Assembly: GCA_046156035.1 (NCBI GenBank)
Contig: JBJXEW010000050.1
Coordinates: forward strand, 124,001-188,000
Direction: 5' to 3'
Source of the DNA: JAEUIX01 sp046156035
GTDB taxonomy: Bacteria > Planctomycetota > Phycisphaerae > Phycisphaerales > UBA1924
Length of the DNA: 64,000 bases
Under the pieces are notes generated by a model that did no database searches, had not been told where the DNA came from, and saw nothing but the letters and a program-made list of their open reading frames with translations. Shown here in pieces: positions 43,701-50,930 of this stretch (within the stretch, counting starts at the first letter, position 1; each line of letters begins with the position of its first letter). Made by a program: the position numbers and the translations under genes.

Positions 43701-44978
43701 GTGGGGCCCACCCAAAGCCTCCACCCCGTACCGCCACACATACCCCGCCTCGGCGAGCAGGCGAAGAGCCTGATCGCATTCGGCCTTCGCTTCGGCCGCG
43801 AGGGTTTTCTTCTCGTCATCGGTCGCGCCTGCCGGTGGTGCGAAGGGCACCACCTCAAAGCACGCGCAGAAGGCGCGATACCACGCGGAGAGATCGCCCG
43901 CGAACGCGGCATCCGTCGGCTCGGGCAGGCCCGCCCACCCTGGCCCTGCCTTGTGCCTTTGTGCCTCTGTGCCTTCGTGCCTTCTTCTCACGCGCACCAT
44001 CGGCGCGTTGCTCTGGCCCAGGGGCAGCGTCACGTTGCATCGCTCAGCGATGATGCCGGCGTTCTCCAATGCCGCGGCACCGATATCGCCATAGGGGGCG
44101 AACGCCTCAGCCATCTCGGCGGGGCTCTTGACGTAGATGTCCTCCGGGTAGTGCATCTTGCGCCCGGGCTCGTTCTTGTTCTTGGCGAGGCTGATGCACA
44201 CGAGCGTGTCGTGTGCGTCGTGGTCTTCCTTGCGGAGGAAGTGCGCATCGTTATCGCCGACCACCGGCAGGTTCAGTTCTTCGGCCATCCGCAGGATGTG
44301 CCTGTTGATGGCGTTCTGCTCGGGCACGTGGTGCTGGAGTTCGAGGAAGAAGCGGCTTGTGGGCGCGTCGCCCGTGCCCGCGAAGGTGCGGGCGTGCCAG
44401 CGGGCGCTCTCCAGGGCCTTCCCCCAGTGGGCCGCCTCGCCGCTGCGCTCGTAGTCCAGCAGGTGCTCGCCGATCTCGCTGCCCAAGTGCCCGTTGATGG
44501 CGATGAGACCAGCGCCATGCTTCTCCAGCAGCGCCCTGTCCACACGCGGCTTGTAGTAAAAGCCCGTCAGGAACGCCTCCGAGCACAGGTACAGCAGGTT
44601 CTGCCACCCCTCGTTGTTCTCCGCGAGCAGCACCAGGTGATACCCGCCGTCCGACACGCCCGTGTACGTGCGGTCGGCCCGGTCGCCGGGCGCCACATAC
44701 GCCTCCACGCCCAGGATCGGCTTGAGTTTGCGGTCCAGCGCGGCCTGATAGAACGCGACCGCCCCGAAGAGGTTGCCGTGGTCGGTGCACGCCACCGCCG
44801 TCATGCCGAGTTCTTTCACCCGGTTCATGAGTTTGTCGATGCGGTTGCCGCCGTCGAGCAGCGAGTATTCGGTGTGCAGGTGGAGGTGGGCGAACCCGCC
44901 AACCGCGGGGCGCACGGGTTCACGGCCCGCGGTGTCGGGCTTCTCGGGCGTGGTCGTGGGTTTGGTCGTCCGTGCCAT
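40719..44978 (-). CDS. dnaE: DNA polymerase III alpha subunit, with four repeat-encoded insertions
   Basis: 1419 residues, well above the usual 1160-1180. It is the replicative polymerase. PHP domain at the N-terminus (HLHLHTEYSLLDG from residue 31), then the palm with YPDIDIDLC near 513 (catalytic Asp residues), finger and thumb regions (KKKHDKIEKERPKFIEGAVA), the TGYAIVAYQTAYLKTFFPNHYMAAFLT clamp region, and a C-terminal OB fold. Extra in-frame stretches are at about 329-350 (RRRHEGTEAQRHKA), 423-434 (GPHSESGGTQSE), 702-728 (EARGHEAADSPSSLRASLPL) and 1015-1047 (RHGGTGAQRHEAEAASSS). All coincide with GGCAC repeats or element B. Gly/Pro-rich stretches add more near 1050 and 1330. Reading frame and motifs are otherwise intact, so it should be functional. 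Confidence 0.95.
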   Translation of the reverse strand: MARTTKPTTTPEKPDTAGREPVRPAVGGFAHLHLHTEYSLLDGGNRIDKLMNRVKELGMTAVACTDHGNLFGAVAFYQAALDRKLKPILGVEAYVAPGDRADRTYTGVSDGGYHLVLLAENNEGWQNLLYLCSEAFLTGFYYKPRVDRALLEKHGAGLIAINGHLGSEIGEHLLDYERSGEAAHWGKALESARWHARTFAGTGDAPTSRFFLELQHHVPEQNAINRHILRMAEELNLPVVGDNDAHFLRKEDHDAHDTLVCISLAKNKNEPGRKMHYPEDIYVKSPAEMAEAFAPYGDIGAAALENAGIIAERCNVTLPLGQSNAPMVRVRRRHEGTEAQRHKAGPGWAGLPEPTDAAFAGDLSAWYRAFCACFEVVPFAPPAGATDDEKKTLAAEAKAECDQALRLLAEAGYVWRYGVEALGGPHSESGGTQSERRARLTRELGILADKGISPYFLIVWDFVNWGRDNGVPSLARGSGVGTMVGYVLGLSNACPVRYGLLFERFTDPDRAEYPDIDIDLCQDGRARVIDYVRRKYGHVAQIITFGTLKAKAAIRDVARVLQIPLAEADKIAKLVPEQLGITLERALQQEPDLKALYDREETVRRCIDNAMALEGQARHASVHAAGVIVATRPLHEIVPLYRPTGGNGTEVVTQWDGPTCEKMGLLKMDFLGLRTISVIERAKGLIRESLAEKQIWTAVGREADLEARGHEAADSPSSLRASLPLCLPHPLDLDRLSFADPRVFDAFRRGDTTGIFQFESDGMRRLLTEMKPDRLEDLIAANALFRPGPMDLIPDYNRRKHGEAPVPSVHPIVDEFTRETYGIMVYQEQVMQIVHGLGGVKLRDAYTLIKNISKKKHDKIEKERPKFIEGAVAKGLRKDQASDLFELILKFAGYGFNKSHSTGYAIVAYQTAYLKTFFPNHYMAAFLTYESAAMQTAEWVPYLEDCKHTRFINPQSGTTLKTGVEVRPPDVNLSDADFTVVYAPDEPRTSLSGHVRFGLKAIKGVGEKAIEAILRERHGGTGAQRHEAEAASSSVPSSLRASVPFSSLHDFCERVPIGGSGAGGSGGAVNKATIEALIKSGAMDCLHGRAMRAAMVAGIEPAVGTGLKLQRDKASGQGGLFGLGGADTPAVASAAPASSLPRVEPWNEGDTLVAEKEALGFYVSSHPLDQHAALVRGLANATTKMVREKDPRVPHDARVTMGLCVQAVRTIVMKTGRNAGGKMGVVAFEDKDGGIEAVAFADVFAKFQSVLTPDAIVFVVGRVDHNRGAPQVVIEKVIPIERARAELTRRVRITIDEQKLNGSAEHAMHQAREALRGAARAAAATPAPPAPAANGTGNGHPPPAPPTRAANVAVEVVVKPLAGGWARLETGRVNMAISDALLASLARVLGEGNAELAGPTIEMVKPEPKPWERRGPPGK
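41848..41932. repeat. Inverted GGCAC repeat in dnaE (insertion D)
   Basis: Left arm GGCACGGAGGCACGGAGGGA and CGAAGGCACGGAG; right arm GGCTTCGTGCCTTTGTGCCC and CCGTGCCTCCGTGCC, the two arms being reverse complements and separated by about 15 bases. It encodes RHGGTGAQRHEAEAASSS and SSLRASVPF in frame within DnaE. Confidence 0.85.
42795..42873. repeat. GGCAC-type inverted repeat in dnaE (insertion C)
   Basis: GGCACAGAGGCAGGGAGGCA and CGAAGGGACGAAGG, with a degenerate opposite arm (GCCTCGTGGCCGCGTGCCTC) around 42843-42870. Read in frame it gives EARGHEAADSPSSLRASLPL. Confidence 0.75.
43682..43706. repeat. Palindromic element B, copy 2 (in dnaE, insertion B)
   Basis: GGGTACCCCCACTCTCCGAG then TGGGG, the exact reverse complement of the copy in pgpH. 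In dnaE it is read in another direction and frame, giving GPHSESGGTQS. Confidence 0.85.
43950..43992. repeat. GGCAC-type repeat in dnaE (insertion A)
   Basis: CTTGTGCCTTTGTGCCTCTG and TGCCTTCGTGCCTTCTTC; on the gene's strand this is AAGGCACGAAGGCACAGAGG and so on. It encodes RRRHEGTEAQRHK in DnaE without breaking the frame. Confidence 0.8.
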
Positions 44979-45262
44979 GGCTCAGTGCGGCCCGCCGCGA
45001 CAGGCGCAGGGCTCCGCCTCCTCTGGCTTGCAGTGTAGAGGCTCAGCCCGACCATGTTACCGGCACGCCCATAACCGACAGGCGGCCCACCAAACGCCAC
45101 CGCCCGCAGGCCCGAAGCCAGATCCGGCCCGCCGGGTGGCGTGGCGGCACGCCGCACCGCATGGTGTGCTCATGCCCGGACGGAACACGCTGCCTTTGCG
45201 TGTGCACCCGCCGGGCACCTCGGACGCACGCCGCGGCCGAGAACCAACGGGGAGTTCGAGAC

Positions 45263-45997
45263 ATGAATCGCAGCACGATCCTCGCCTCGGTCTTTGGTTC
45301 GTCGTTCGCTCTCGCCGGGGCCGCGTTCGCGGCACCGACGGCCGAGATGGCCTTCACGGGCGCGGGCAAGGGCTCCAACGTGAAGATCGTCTTCAACGGC
45401 AACAGTTTCAACGCCTTCTCCGGCCAACTCAAGCACACCATCTCCGGCGCGACCGGATTGAACAGCGTGATCAACGGCGACCGCCGCACGTTCTGCATCG
45501 ACCTCTCCCAGCACGTGAACAAGAACACCAACACCTACGAGATCGTGGACATTGTGGCCGAGGTGAGCGGCATCTCGCCCGCCTTCGCGGGTGTTCGCGG
45601 CGCGGCGATCTCGGGCATCTACAACACCTTCGGAAGCGCCGCCATCGGCAGCACGAACGCCACCAGCAACGACTTTGCCGCCGCGTTCCAACTCGCCGTG
45701 TGGGAACTGGCGTACGACTTTACCGGCGTGGCATCGAGCATCAACCTCGCCGCGGGCGTGGCGAGTTTCAAGAAGACCGACGGGTCCGCGCTCTCCGGCG
45801 GCATCCTCACGCAGTTCAACAACATCATCTCCGCCGTCGGAAACGGGCCCGTCGCGGCCGGCCTTGTGGCGCTGCGTTCGGGCAACTATCAGGACCAACT
45901 CGTCTATGTGCCCGGCACGCTGATCCCCTCGGCGGGGTCGGCGGCCATGGCCGCCCTGGGTGGCCTCTTGATCGCTCGCCGCCGCCGCGGGCGGTGA
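45263..45997 (+). CDS. Secreted protein with PEP-CTERM-like sorting tail
   Basis: 244 residues from the ATG at 45263, with GGGGAG 9 bases upstream. A signal peptide (MNRSTILASVFGSSFALAGA, cleavage near AFAAP) and a C-terminal tripartite signal are present: IPSAGS, hydrophobic helix AAMAALGGLLIA, then RRRRGR. This layout is the PEP-CTERM type of sorting tag, processed by exosortase-like enzymes; the motif here is PSAG rather than PEP. The body has FCIDLSQHV (about 80-90) and no known enzymatic motif. No exosortase is in the window. It faces dnaE across 284 bases. Confidence 0.72.
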   Translation: MNRSTILASVFGSSFALAGAAFAAPTAEMAFTGAGKGSNVKIVFNGNSFNAFSGQLKHTISGATGLNSVINGDRRTFCIDLSQHVNKNTNTYEIVDIVAEVSGISPAFAGVRGAAISGIYNTFGSAAIGSTNATSNDFAAAFQLAVWELAYDFTGVASSINLAAGVASFKKTDGSALSGGILTQFNNIISAVGNGPVAAGLVALRSGNYQDQLVYVPGTLIPSAGSAAMAALGGLLIARRRRGR

Positions 45998-46007
45998 GGC
46001 CCGTACG

Positions 46008-46946
46008 TCAGTGGTCCCAGCCCAAGTCCCTCGCATCGGTCGCGCTCGTGCCCTCAATCATGACGCACCCAGCACCCGCCCGGACCGTGCCGATGCGCGC
46101 CACCGGTGTGCGGGTGGCGGGGCACACGCCTTCGGCCAGCGGCCCCTGGCGTTCCGCACTCGGCGCGGCGGTGAAGAGGAGTTCGTAGTCTTCGCCCGCC
46201 GCGCAGGCTTCTCGCACGCTTCCCGCGTCTGCGTGGAGCGGCACGAGTGCCGCGTCGATCTCGATCCGCACGCCGCTCGCCGCGGCGATGCGGCCCGCGT
46301 CACGCCCGAGGCCGTCGGAGACATCGATCATTGCGTGGAGCGCATCGCCCAGCACGTCGCACAGCCACGTCCCCTCGGGCACGCGCGGCTCAAACCTGAG
46401 GTGGCGCCCGCTGGCAAGCGAGCCGCCAACGTGACCCGTGAGCCACACGCTGTCGCCCGGCCGCGCCCCTGACCGCAGCACGGGCCCGCGGCGTTCGTGA
46501 GGCGTGCCGATCAGGGTGGTGGTGAGTGTGAGCGGCGCTCCCGCCGGGAGCGTGGCCGTGTCTCCACCGACGAGCGGGCAGGCCCAGTGCAGCGCCAAGG
46601 CGTGCAGTTCGTCAAAGAGCGCGCGAGCAAGGTCGTTGTCAAAGCCCGCGGGGAACGCCGCGGTCGCCAGGCTCCACGCCGGCGTGCCGCCCATGGCGGC
46701 GATATCGCTGAGGCTGCGAGCCAGGGCCTTGCACGCCACCTCGGCGACGCTTGCCCCCCCCGGCCGCCCCACGGCGACGAAGTGTCGGCCTTCGATCAGG
46801 TGATCGACCGTGAGCAGGAGGCTGTCGCCACCGGCCGTTCGCACCACGGCGCAGTCGTCGCCCGGGCCGACGAGCACGGTCCCCCCGCCCGCTCCCGGGG
46901 CCACACCGTGCGCGGCAATGTGCCTGAGCAGGTCTGATTCACGCAT
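46008..46946 (-). CDS. thiL: Thiamine-monophosphate kinase
   Basis: 312 residues from the ATG at 46946; the frame extends upstream, but that part lacks thiL features. ThiL phosphorylates thiamine phosphate to thiamine diphosphate using ATP. Motifs: GPGDDCAVV at 27-35 (Mg/ATP), TVDHLIEGRHF at 46-56, LSDIAAMGGTP, VGGDTATLPAGAPLTLTTTL, and VSDGLGRDAGRIAAASG near 200. Stop lies 10 bases from the convergent PEP-CTERM-like gene. No other thiamine gene is near; it is probably carried at the end of the glycan transcript (38 bases downstream of a glycosyltransferase). Confidence 0.92.
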   Translation of the reverse strand: MRESDLLRHIAAHGVAPGAGGGTVLVGPGDDCAVVRTAGGDSLLLTVDHLIEGRHFVAVGRPGGASVAEVACKALARSLSDIAAMGGTPAWSLATAAFPAGFDNDLARALFDELHALALHWACPLVGGDTATLPAGAPLTLTTTLIGTPHERRGPVLRSGARPGDSVWLTGHVGGSLASGRHLRFEPRVPEGTWLCDVLGDALHAMIDVSDGLGRDAGRIAAASGVRIEIDAALVPLHADAGSVREACAAGEDYELLFTAAPSAERQGPLAEGVCPATRTPVARIGTVRAGAGCVMIEGTSATDARDLGWDH

Positions 46947-46984
46947 GGGCCAGCATAGTGGGCCCGCCGCAGATGCGGCCCGCC

Positions 46985-47857
46985 TCACGCCCCAGGGTGA
47001 TGCGGGCGGCTGCGCTTCTCGCGGTGCATCAGGCCGATCATGTACTCGTAGCAGGCCGTCAGGCCCGCCAGGCGCAGACCCGCGCGTCCATCCAGAAACC
47101 CGAGGCGAACGAAGTACATGTAGACAAACCGCAGGAGCGGCCGGAGGGGGGTGCGCGGCCAGACCTCGCGGCGCAGCCACCAGCGATAGCGGAGGGTGTC
47201 GCGGAAGAGCCGCTCGGGTGCCGCGCCGCCGGCGGTGCCCATCCGCTGCTTCATCCACTCGGTGCTCTCCAGGTCGGCGTAGCGGATGTGCTTCTTGATC
47301 CACTCGCGCAGACTCTCTCGGCGGATGTGGAGCATCTCGTGCTGGAGGTAGGCGGTGGCACCCTCGCACACCATGTGCTCGTGCACGGCCCGGTCCTCGT
47401 AGCGGCAGGAGCCGCGCCGGAAGAAGCGGAGGTTCCACGAGGGGTAGAGGCCGCCGTGGCGCACGGCGTGGCCCATGTAGAGCACGACGCGGTTGACGTA
47501 GTAGCCGTTGGTGGGGCCGTCGTCGCTGGCGATGCGGAAGACCTCTTCGCGCAGTTCGGGGGTGATGCGCTCGTCGGCATCGAGGATGAAGACCCAGCGG
47601 CCGGTCATGGGCAGGTTGTCCAGCCCCCAGTTCTTCTGCTTGGCGTAATCGACAAACGCGTGCTCAACCAGGGTGGCCCCGGCCTGGCGGGCCAGCGCCT
47701 GCGTGCCGTCTGTCGAGAGCGAGTCGAGCACGAAGACGTTGCCCACCGTGCGGGCGTTCTCGACGCACTCGACGATGTGCCCCGCCTCGTTGAGCGTGGG
47801 GATGACGATGTCGACTCCACGGCCGACGGCGTGAAGTTTCCCGGCGCGGTCGCTCAT
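46985..47857 (-). CDS. Family 2 glycosyltransferase (LPS-type)
   Basis: 290 residues. GT-A features: VDIVIPTLNEAGHIVECVEN, VFVLDSLSTDGTQ and the metal site FILDADERITP. The later part has FRRGSCRYEDRAVHEHMV and a hydrophobic C-terminal stretch (LRFVYMYFVRLGFLDGRAGL) that could touch the membrane. Relatives add sugars to lipopolysaccharide core. It overlaps the upstream glycosyltransferase by 4 bases. Similar in layout to the next protein upstream, as if duplicated. Confidence 0.86.
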   Translation of the reverse strand: MSDRAGKLHAVGRGVDIVIPTLNEAGHIVECVENARTVGNVFVLDSLSTDGTQALARQAGATLVEHAFVDYAKQKNWGLDNLPMTGRWVFILDADERITPELREEVFRIASDDGPTNGYYVNRVVLYMGHAVRHGGLYPSWNLRFFRRGSCRYEDRAVHEHMVCEGATAYLQHEMLHIRRESLREWIKKHIRYADLESTEWMKQRMGTAGGAAPERLFRDTLRYRWWLRREVWPRTPLRPLLRFVYMYFVRLGFLDGRAGLRLAGLTACYEYMIGLMHREKRSRPHHPGA

Positions 47858-48888
47858 GCCGCCACCTCGCCCTTGGTGGCCGCGCCCCGGCGCGGGCCGG
47901 GCGGCACGGCCTCGCTCAGGGGTGCGTGCGGAGTATCGGCGAGCGTGCGCACGGTGCGGGCCTCGCTCTCGGCCGTCATCCTCACGACGAGTTCGTTGGT
48001 GATCGCACCCCAGCGCTGCCGGCGCTCCTTGATCTTGAGTTCGATCCAGTACTCGTACATGGAGATCATGGCGCAGTAGTGGAAGCCGGGGATCCCGTCG
48101 AGCACGCCGCCGCGGAAGAAGTAGTTGTAGAGGAATCTCCAGAAGGCGCGGACCTTGAGGAAGTAGGAGAGGTTCTTGAAGGCGCGGCGGCGGGCGATCA
48201 TGTCGCCGGTGAACATGGCCCGGAGGCTGGGCGGGTGCTCGGCCTGGATCGCGATCCCCTCGGCGGCCTCACGCTCGGAGTACTCATTGTGCTTGTTCAG
48301 CCACTCGTTCAGCCCCTTGCTGAAGGAGTAGTGCATGTACGGCTGCACCATTGTGCCCACGGGCCCGCGCGAGTCCTCGCGCTGGCCGTGGCCGAAATCC
48401 ACGAAGCGGCACTGGCCGAAGCGGAAGAGCCGCACCTGGTAACTCGGGTAGCCCGCCGAATGCTTGATCCACTCGCCCATGAAGATCATCTTGCTCGGGC
48501 AGAGGTAGCAGGCCTTGTCGGAGGCGGAGCCGTCAGGCCCGAGCAGGTCAACCATCTCACGCACCACCTCGGGCGTGAAGCGCTCGTCGGCGTCGAGGTG
48601 GAAGTGCCAGGGGTGCCTGCACGGGATGTGGTCGATGGCCCAGTTGCGCTGGTCGCCGAAACTCCTGAAGCGGTTGGTGTGGACGGTCACACCCATCGAG
48701 CGAGCGATCTCGGCCGTCCGGTCGCTCGAGCCCGAGTCGAGCACGTGCACATCGTCGCACCACGCGCAGGAGCGGATGCAGTCGGCGATGTTGCCCTCTT
48801 CGTTGTACGTGAGGATGACGATGGAAACGGGCGGGCGCGGCCCCTGATACCTGCCCCCGTCAAGTTGCACATCCGCCGCGGGGCTCAT
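47854..48888 (-). CDS. Family 2 glycosyltransferase (LPS-type), larger paralog
   Basis: 344 residues from the ATG at 48888. GT-A features: VSIVILTYNEEGNIADCIRS, VHVLDSGSSDRTAEI and HLDADERFTPEVV. The segment FGQCRFVDFGHGQREDSRGP is followed by a conserved tail (FWRFLYNYFFRGGVLDGIPG) resembling the end of the gene downstream, so the two look like paralogs acting in turn on the same glycan. It overlaps the methyltransferase gene's stop by 4 bases. The last 40 residues are low-complexity. Confidence 0.86.
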   Translation of the reverse strand: MSPAADVQLDGGRYQGPRPPVSIVILTYNEEGNIADCIRSCAWCDDVHVLDSGSSDRTAEIARSMGVTVHTNRFRSFGDQRNWAIDHIPCRHPWHFHLDADERFTPEVVREMVDLLGPDGSASDKACYLCPSKMIFMGEWIKHSAGYPSYQVRLFRFGQCRFVDFGHGQREDSRGPVGTMVQPYMHYSFSKGLNEWLNKHNEYSEREAAEGIAIQAEHPPSLRAMFTGDMIARRRAFKNLSYFLKVRAFWRFLYNYFFRGGVLDGIPGFHYCAMISMYEYWIELKIKERRQRWGAITNELVVRMTAESEARTVRTLADTPHAPLSEAVPPGPRRGAATKGEVAA

Positions 48889-49556
48889 TGCTGGCGCCCC
48901 TGCGTCTCGAAGCGCGGCATGCGGGCCTCGCCCACCTTCTGGGCCACCACAAAGAACGACTTCCACAGGGGCCACGGCCGGCCGTACCCGGTCCATACGC
49001 GGGGCCTCAGGCTGAACAGGTCGAGGCACGCGCCCAGGCTCTTGCGATCAAAGAACCGGATGTGCTGGCCGAGCGGGTCGTAGTGCCGGGCGTAGTGGCG
49101 CAGGTCGATCAGCACGTTCTTCACCAGCCCGTGATACGGGGTGGTGAGCACCAGCGTGCCGCCGGGCTTGAGCAGGTTGTTGATGGCGTGCAGGTACGTG
49201 GCGACATCAAACAGGTGCTCGATCACCTCGCTGGAGAAGACCAGGTCAAACGTTCCGGCGCGTCCCGGCAGGAGCGCCTCGACCGCGGTCGCGTGGAACG
49301 TGCAGCCGGGGTGCCGCGTGCGCGCGTACTCGATGCAGTTGGTGCTGATGTCGGTCCCCTCGGCGCTCGCCCCCTTGCCCGCGAAGAACGCGCAGAACTC
49401 GCCGCGCCCGCACCCCACGTCCAGCACCTTTGTGCCCGGCCGCAGCAGGTGGCCCACGTGCCGCTCCAGCAGGGCCTGCCGCTGGGGCGTGGTCGGGTCG
49501 TGATAATCCTCGGGGTTCTGCCAGTATTGCTCGTAGTACTGGTTGATGTCGGGCAT
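48885..49556 (-). CDS. SAM-dependent methyltransferase
   Basis: 223 residues from the ATG at 49556; earlier in-frame codons give an Arg-rich leader and were rejected. Class I fold: the SAM-binding VLDVGCGRGEFCAFFAGKG near 41, an acidic residue in GASAEGTDIST, and FDLVFSSEVIEHL near 100. First gene of the leftward glycan run and coupled to it by overlap, it may methylate a sugar or a lipid-linked glycan. Substrate unknown. Confidence 0.85.
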   Translation of the reverse strand: MPDINQYYEQYWQNPEDYHDPTTPQRQALLERHVGHLLRPGTKVLDVGCGRGEFCAFFAGKGASAEGTDISTNCIEYARTRHPGCTFHATAVEALLPGRAGTFDLVFSSEVIEHLFDVATYLHAINNLLKPGGTLVLTTPYHGLVKNVLIDLRHYARHYDPLGQHIRFFDRKSLGACLDLFSLRPRVWTGYGRPWPLWKSFFVVAQKVGEARMPRFETQGRQQ

Positions 49557-49736
49557 GCGGGGCTCCGGGCGGAACATCGGGCGTGCGCTGGCCCGGGCGG
49601 CCGAATGATAACCGACCGCGCGCCGCACGCGCCGCGCACCGCTCCCCAACAATCTGTCGGCCAGAAACCCTCGCGGGTTCGCCCTTTGTCCGTAAACACG
49701 CGACGATCCGCCGCCGATTCCTCCGTCTCACCACGC

Positions 49737-50912
49737 ATGCTCCGCGTCCTGCACATCACCGAGTCGATCCCCGCCAGCGCGGGCGGCACCTCCACCGCGT
49801 TCGTGGAGATGGTCGAGGCGCTGCTCACGCAGGGCGCTGCGTGCCAAGTGCACGCCGCCATCCAGCCGGTGCCCGAGGGCGACGAGGCCCGCTCGTGGAT
49901 CGCCCATCATCCGCCCGGCACGTGGCACGTCACCGGTCCGCGCGGCGGCCTGCTGGCCGCGGGAATGGCCGCGTCGGTACGCGCTCTTGTCAACTCCTGG
50001 AACCCCTCCGTGGTGTGCGTGCACGGTCTGTGGTGCACCGACACGGTGGCCGCGGCCCTGCACGCTCAGGCGAAGGGTGTGCCGGTGGTCTGGCACCCCC
50101 ACGGCATGCTGGTGCGGGCTGCGCTGCGCCACTCGCCCCTGAAGAAGGCGGTGTTCAAGACGCTGTGGCTCGCCCGCGCGCTCCGGCACGCCGCGGCGGT
50201 GGTCTTCACCAGCGAAAACGAGCGAGAGACATCGGACCTTGCCATGCTGGGCGAGGGCACGCGTCGCGTGGTGCTGCCACTGCCTGTGAACATCGACACG
50301 GCCGAGGACGACCTCGCCGCGCTGAGGGCGGAAGGGCGAGCCGCGCTGGGCCTGCACGAGAGCGTGCCGCTGGTCAGTTTCATCGGTCGCCTCCACCCCG
50401 TGAAGCGGGTGGAACTCTCGATCGCGGCATTCGCGGCCGCGCGTGCGTGTGCGCCGGACGCGCGCCTGGTGCTCATCGGGTCGGGCGACGATGTGTATGT
50501 GGCCACCCTGCGTGCCCTGGCTGCACGCCTGGGCGTGGAGGGGGCGGTGGTGTTTGCCGGATGGAAGAACGGCCGGGAGAAGCGGGCCATTCTGGCCGCG
50601 GCGGATGTGATGATCCTCAACTCCGAGTTCGAGAACTTCGGCTATGCGATCGTCGAGTCGCTCGGGCTGGGCACGCCGGTGGTGTGCTCTGAAAATCTCT
50701 CGCTTGCCGCAGAGATGGTGCGGGCCGGAGCGGGTCGGTCGGCTCCGGGGGAGCCCGCGGCCCTGGGTGCCGCGCTGGCGGCGGTACTCGCCATGCCACC
50801 GCACGAGCGCCGCGCGGCGGGCGTGCGCGGCCGCCGATGGGTGGTGGAGAGTTTCTCGCGTCAGGCGGTGGGTGCCAGGATGGTGGAGTTGTACCGCGCC
50901 CTGCTGGCGTGA
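49737..50912 (+). CDS. Family 4 glycosyltransferase
   Basis: 391 residues from the ATG at 49737. GT-B fold: MLRVLHITESIPASAGGTST at the start, HGLWCTDTVAAALHAQAKG and WHPHGML in the first domain, then LVSFIGRLHPVKRVELSIAA and the donor-binding NSEFENFGYAIVESLGLGTP in the second. Such enzymes are retaining and usually act on exported polysaccharides or lipopolysaccharide. It is divergent from the methyltransferase across 180 bases. No membrane helices. Confidence 0.88.
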   Translation: MLRVLHITESIPASAGGTSTAFVEMVEALLTQGAACQVHAAIQPVPEGDEARSWIAHHPPGTWHVTGPRGGLLAAGMAASVRALVNSWNPSVVCVHGLWCTDTVAAALHAQAKGVPVVWHPHGMLVRAALRHSPLKKAVFKTLWLARALRHAAAVVFTSENERETSDLAMLGEGTRRVVLPLPVNIDTAEDDLAALRAEGRAALGLHESVPLVSFIGRLHPVKRVELSIAAFAAARACAPDARLVLIGSGDDVYVATLRALAARLGVEGAVVFAGWKNGREKRAILAAADVMILNSEFENFGYAIVESLGLGTPVVCSENLSLAAEMVRAGAGRSAPGEPAALGAALAAVLAMPPHERRAAGVRGRRWVVESFSRQAVGARMVELYRALLA

Positions 50913-50930
50913 CGTGCCGCCCCCGCAGGC

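Noticed and set aside
41848..43992. GGCAC repeats as a CRISPR array
   Set aside because: Units are short (8-9 bases), degenerate, lack regular unique spacers and lie within coding sequence; no cas genes.
43074..45038. 654-codon rightward frame across dnaE
   Set aside because: Antisense to dnaE, whose motifs are unmistakable; no family features in the frame.
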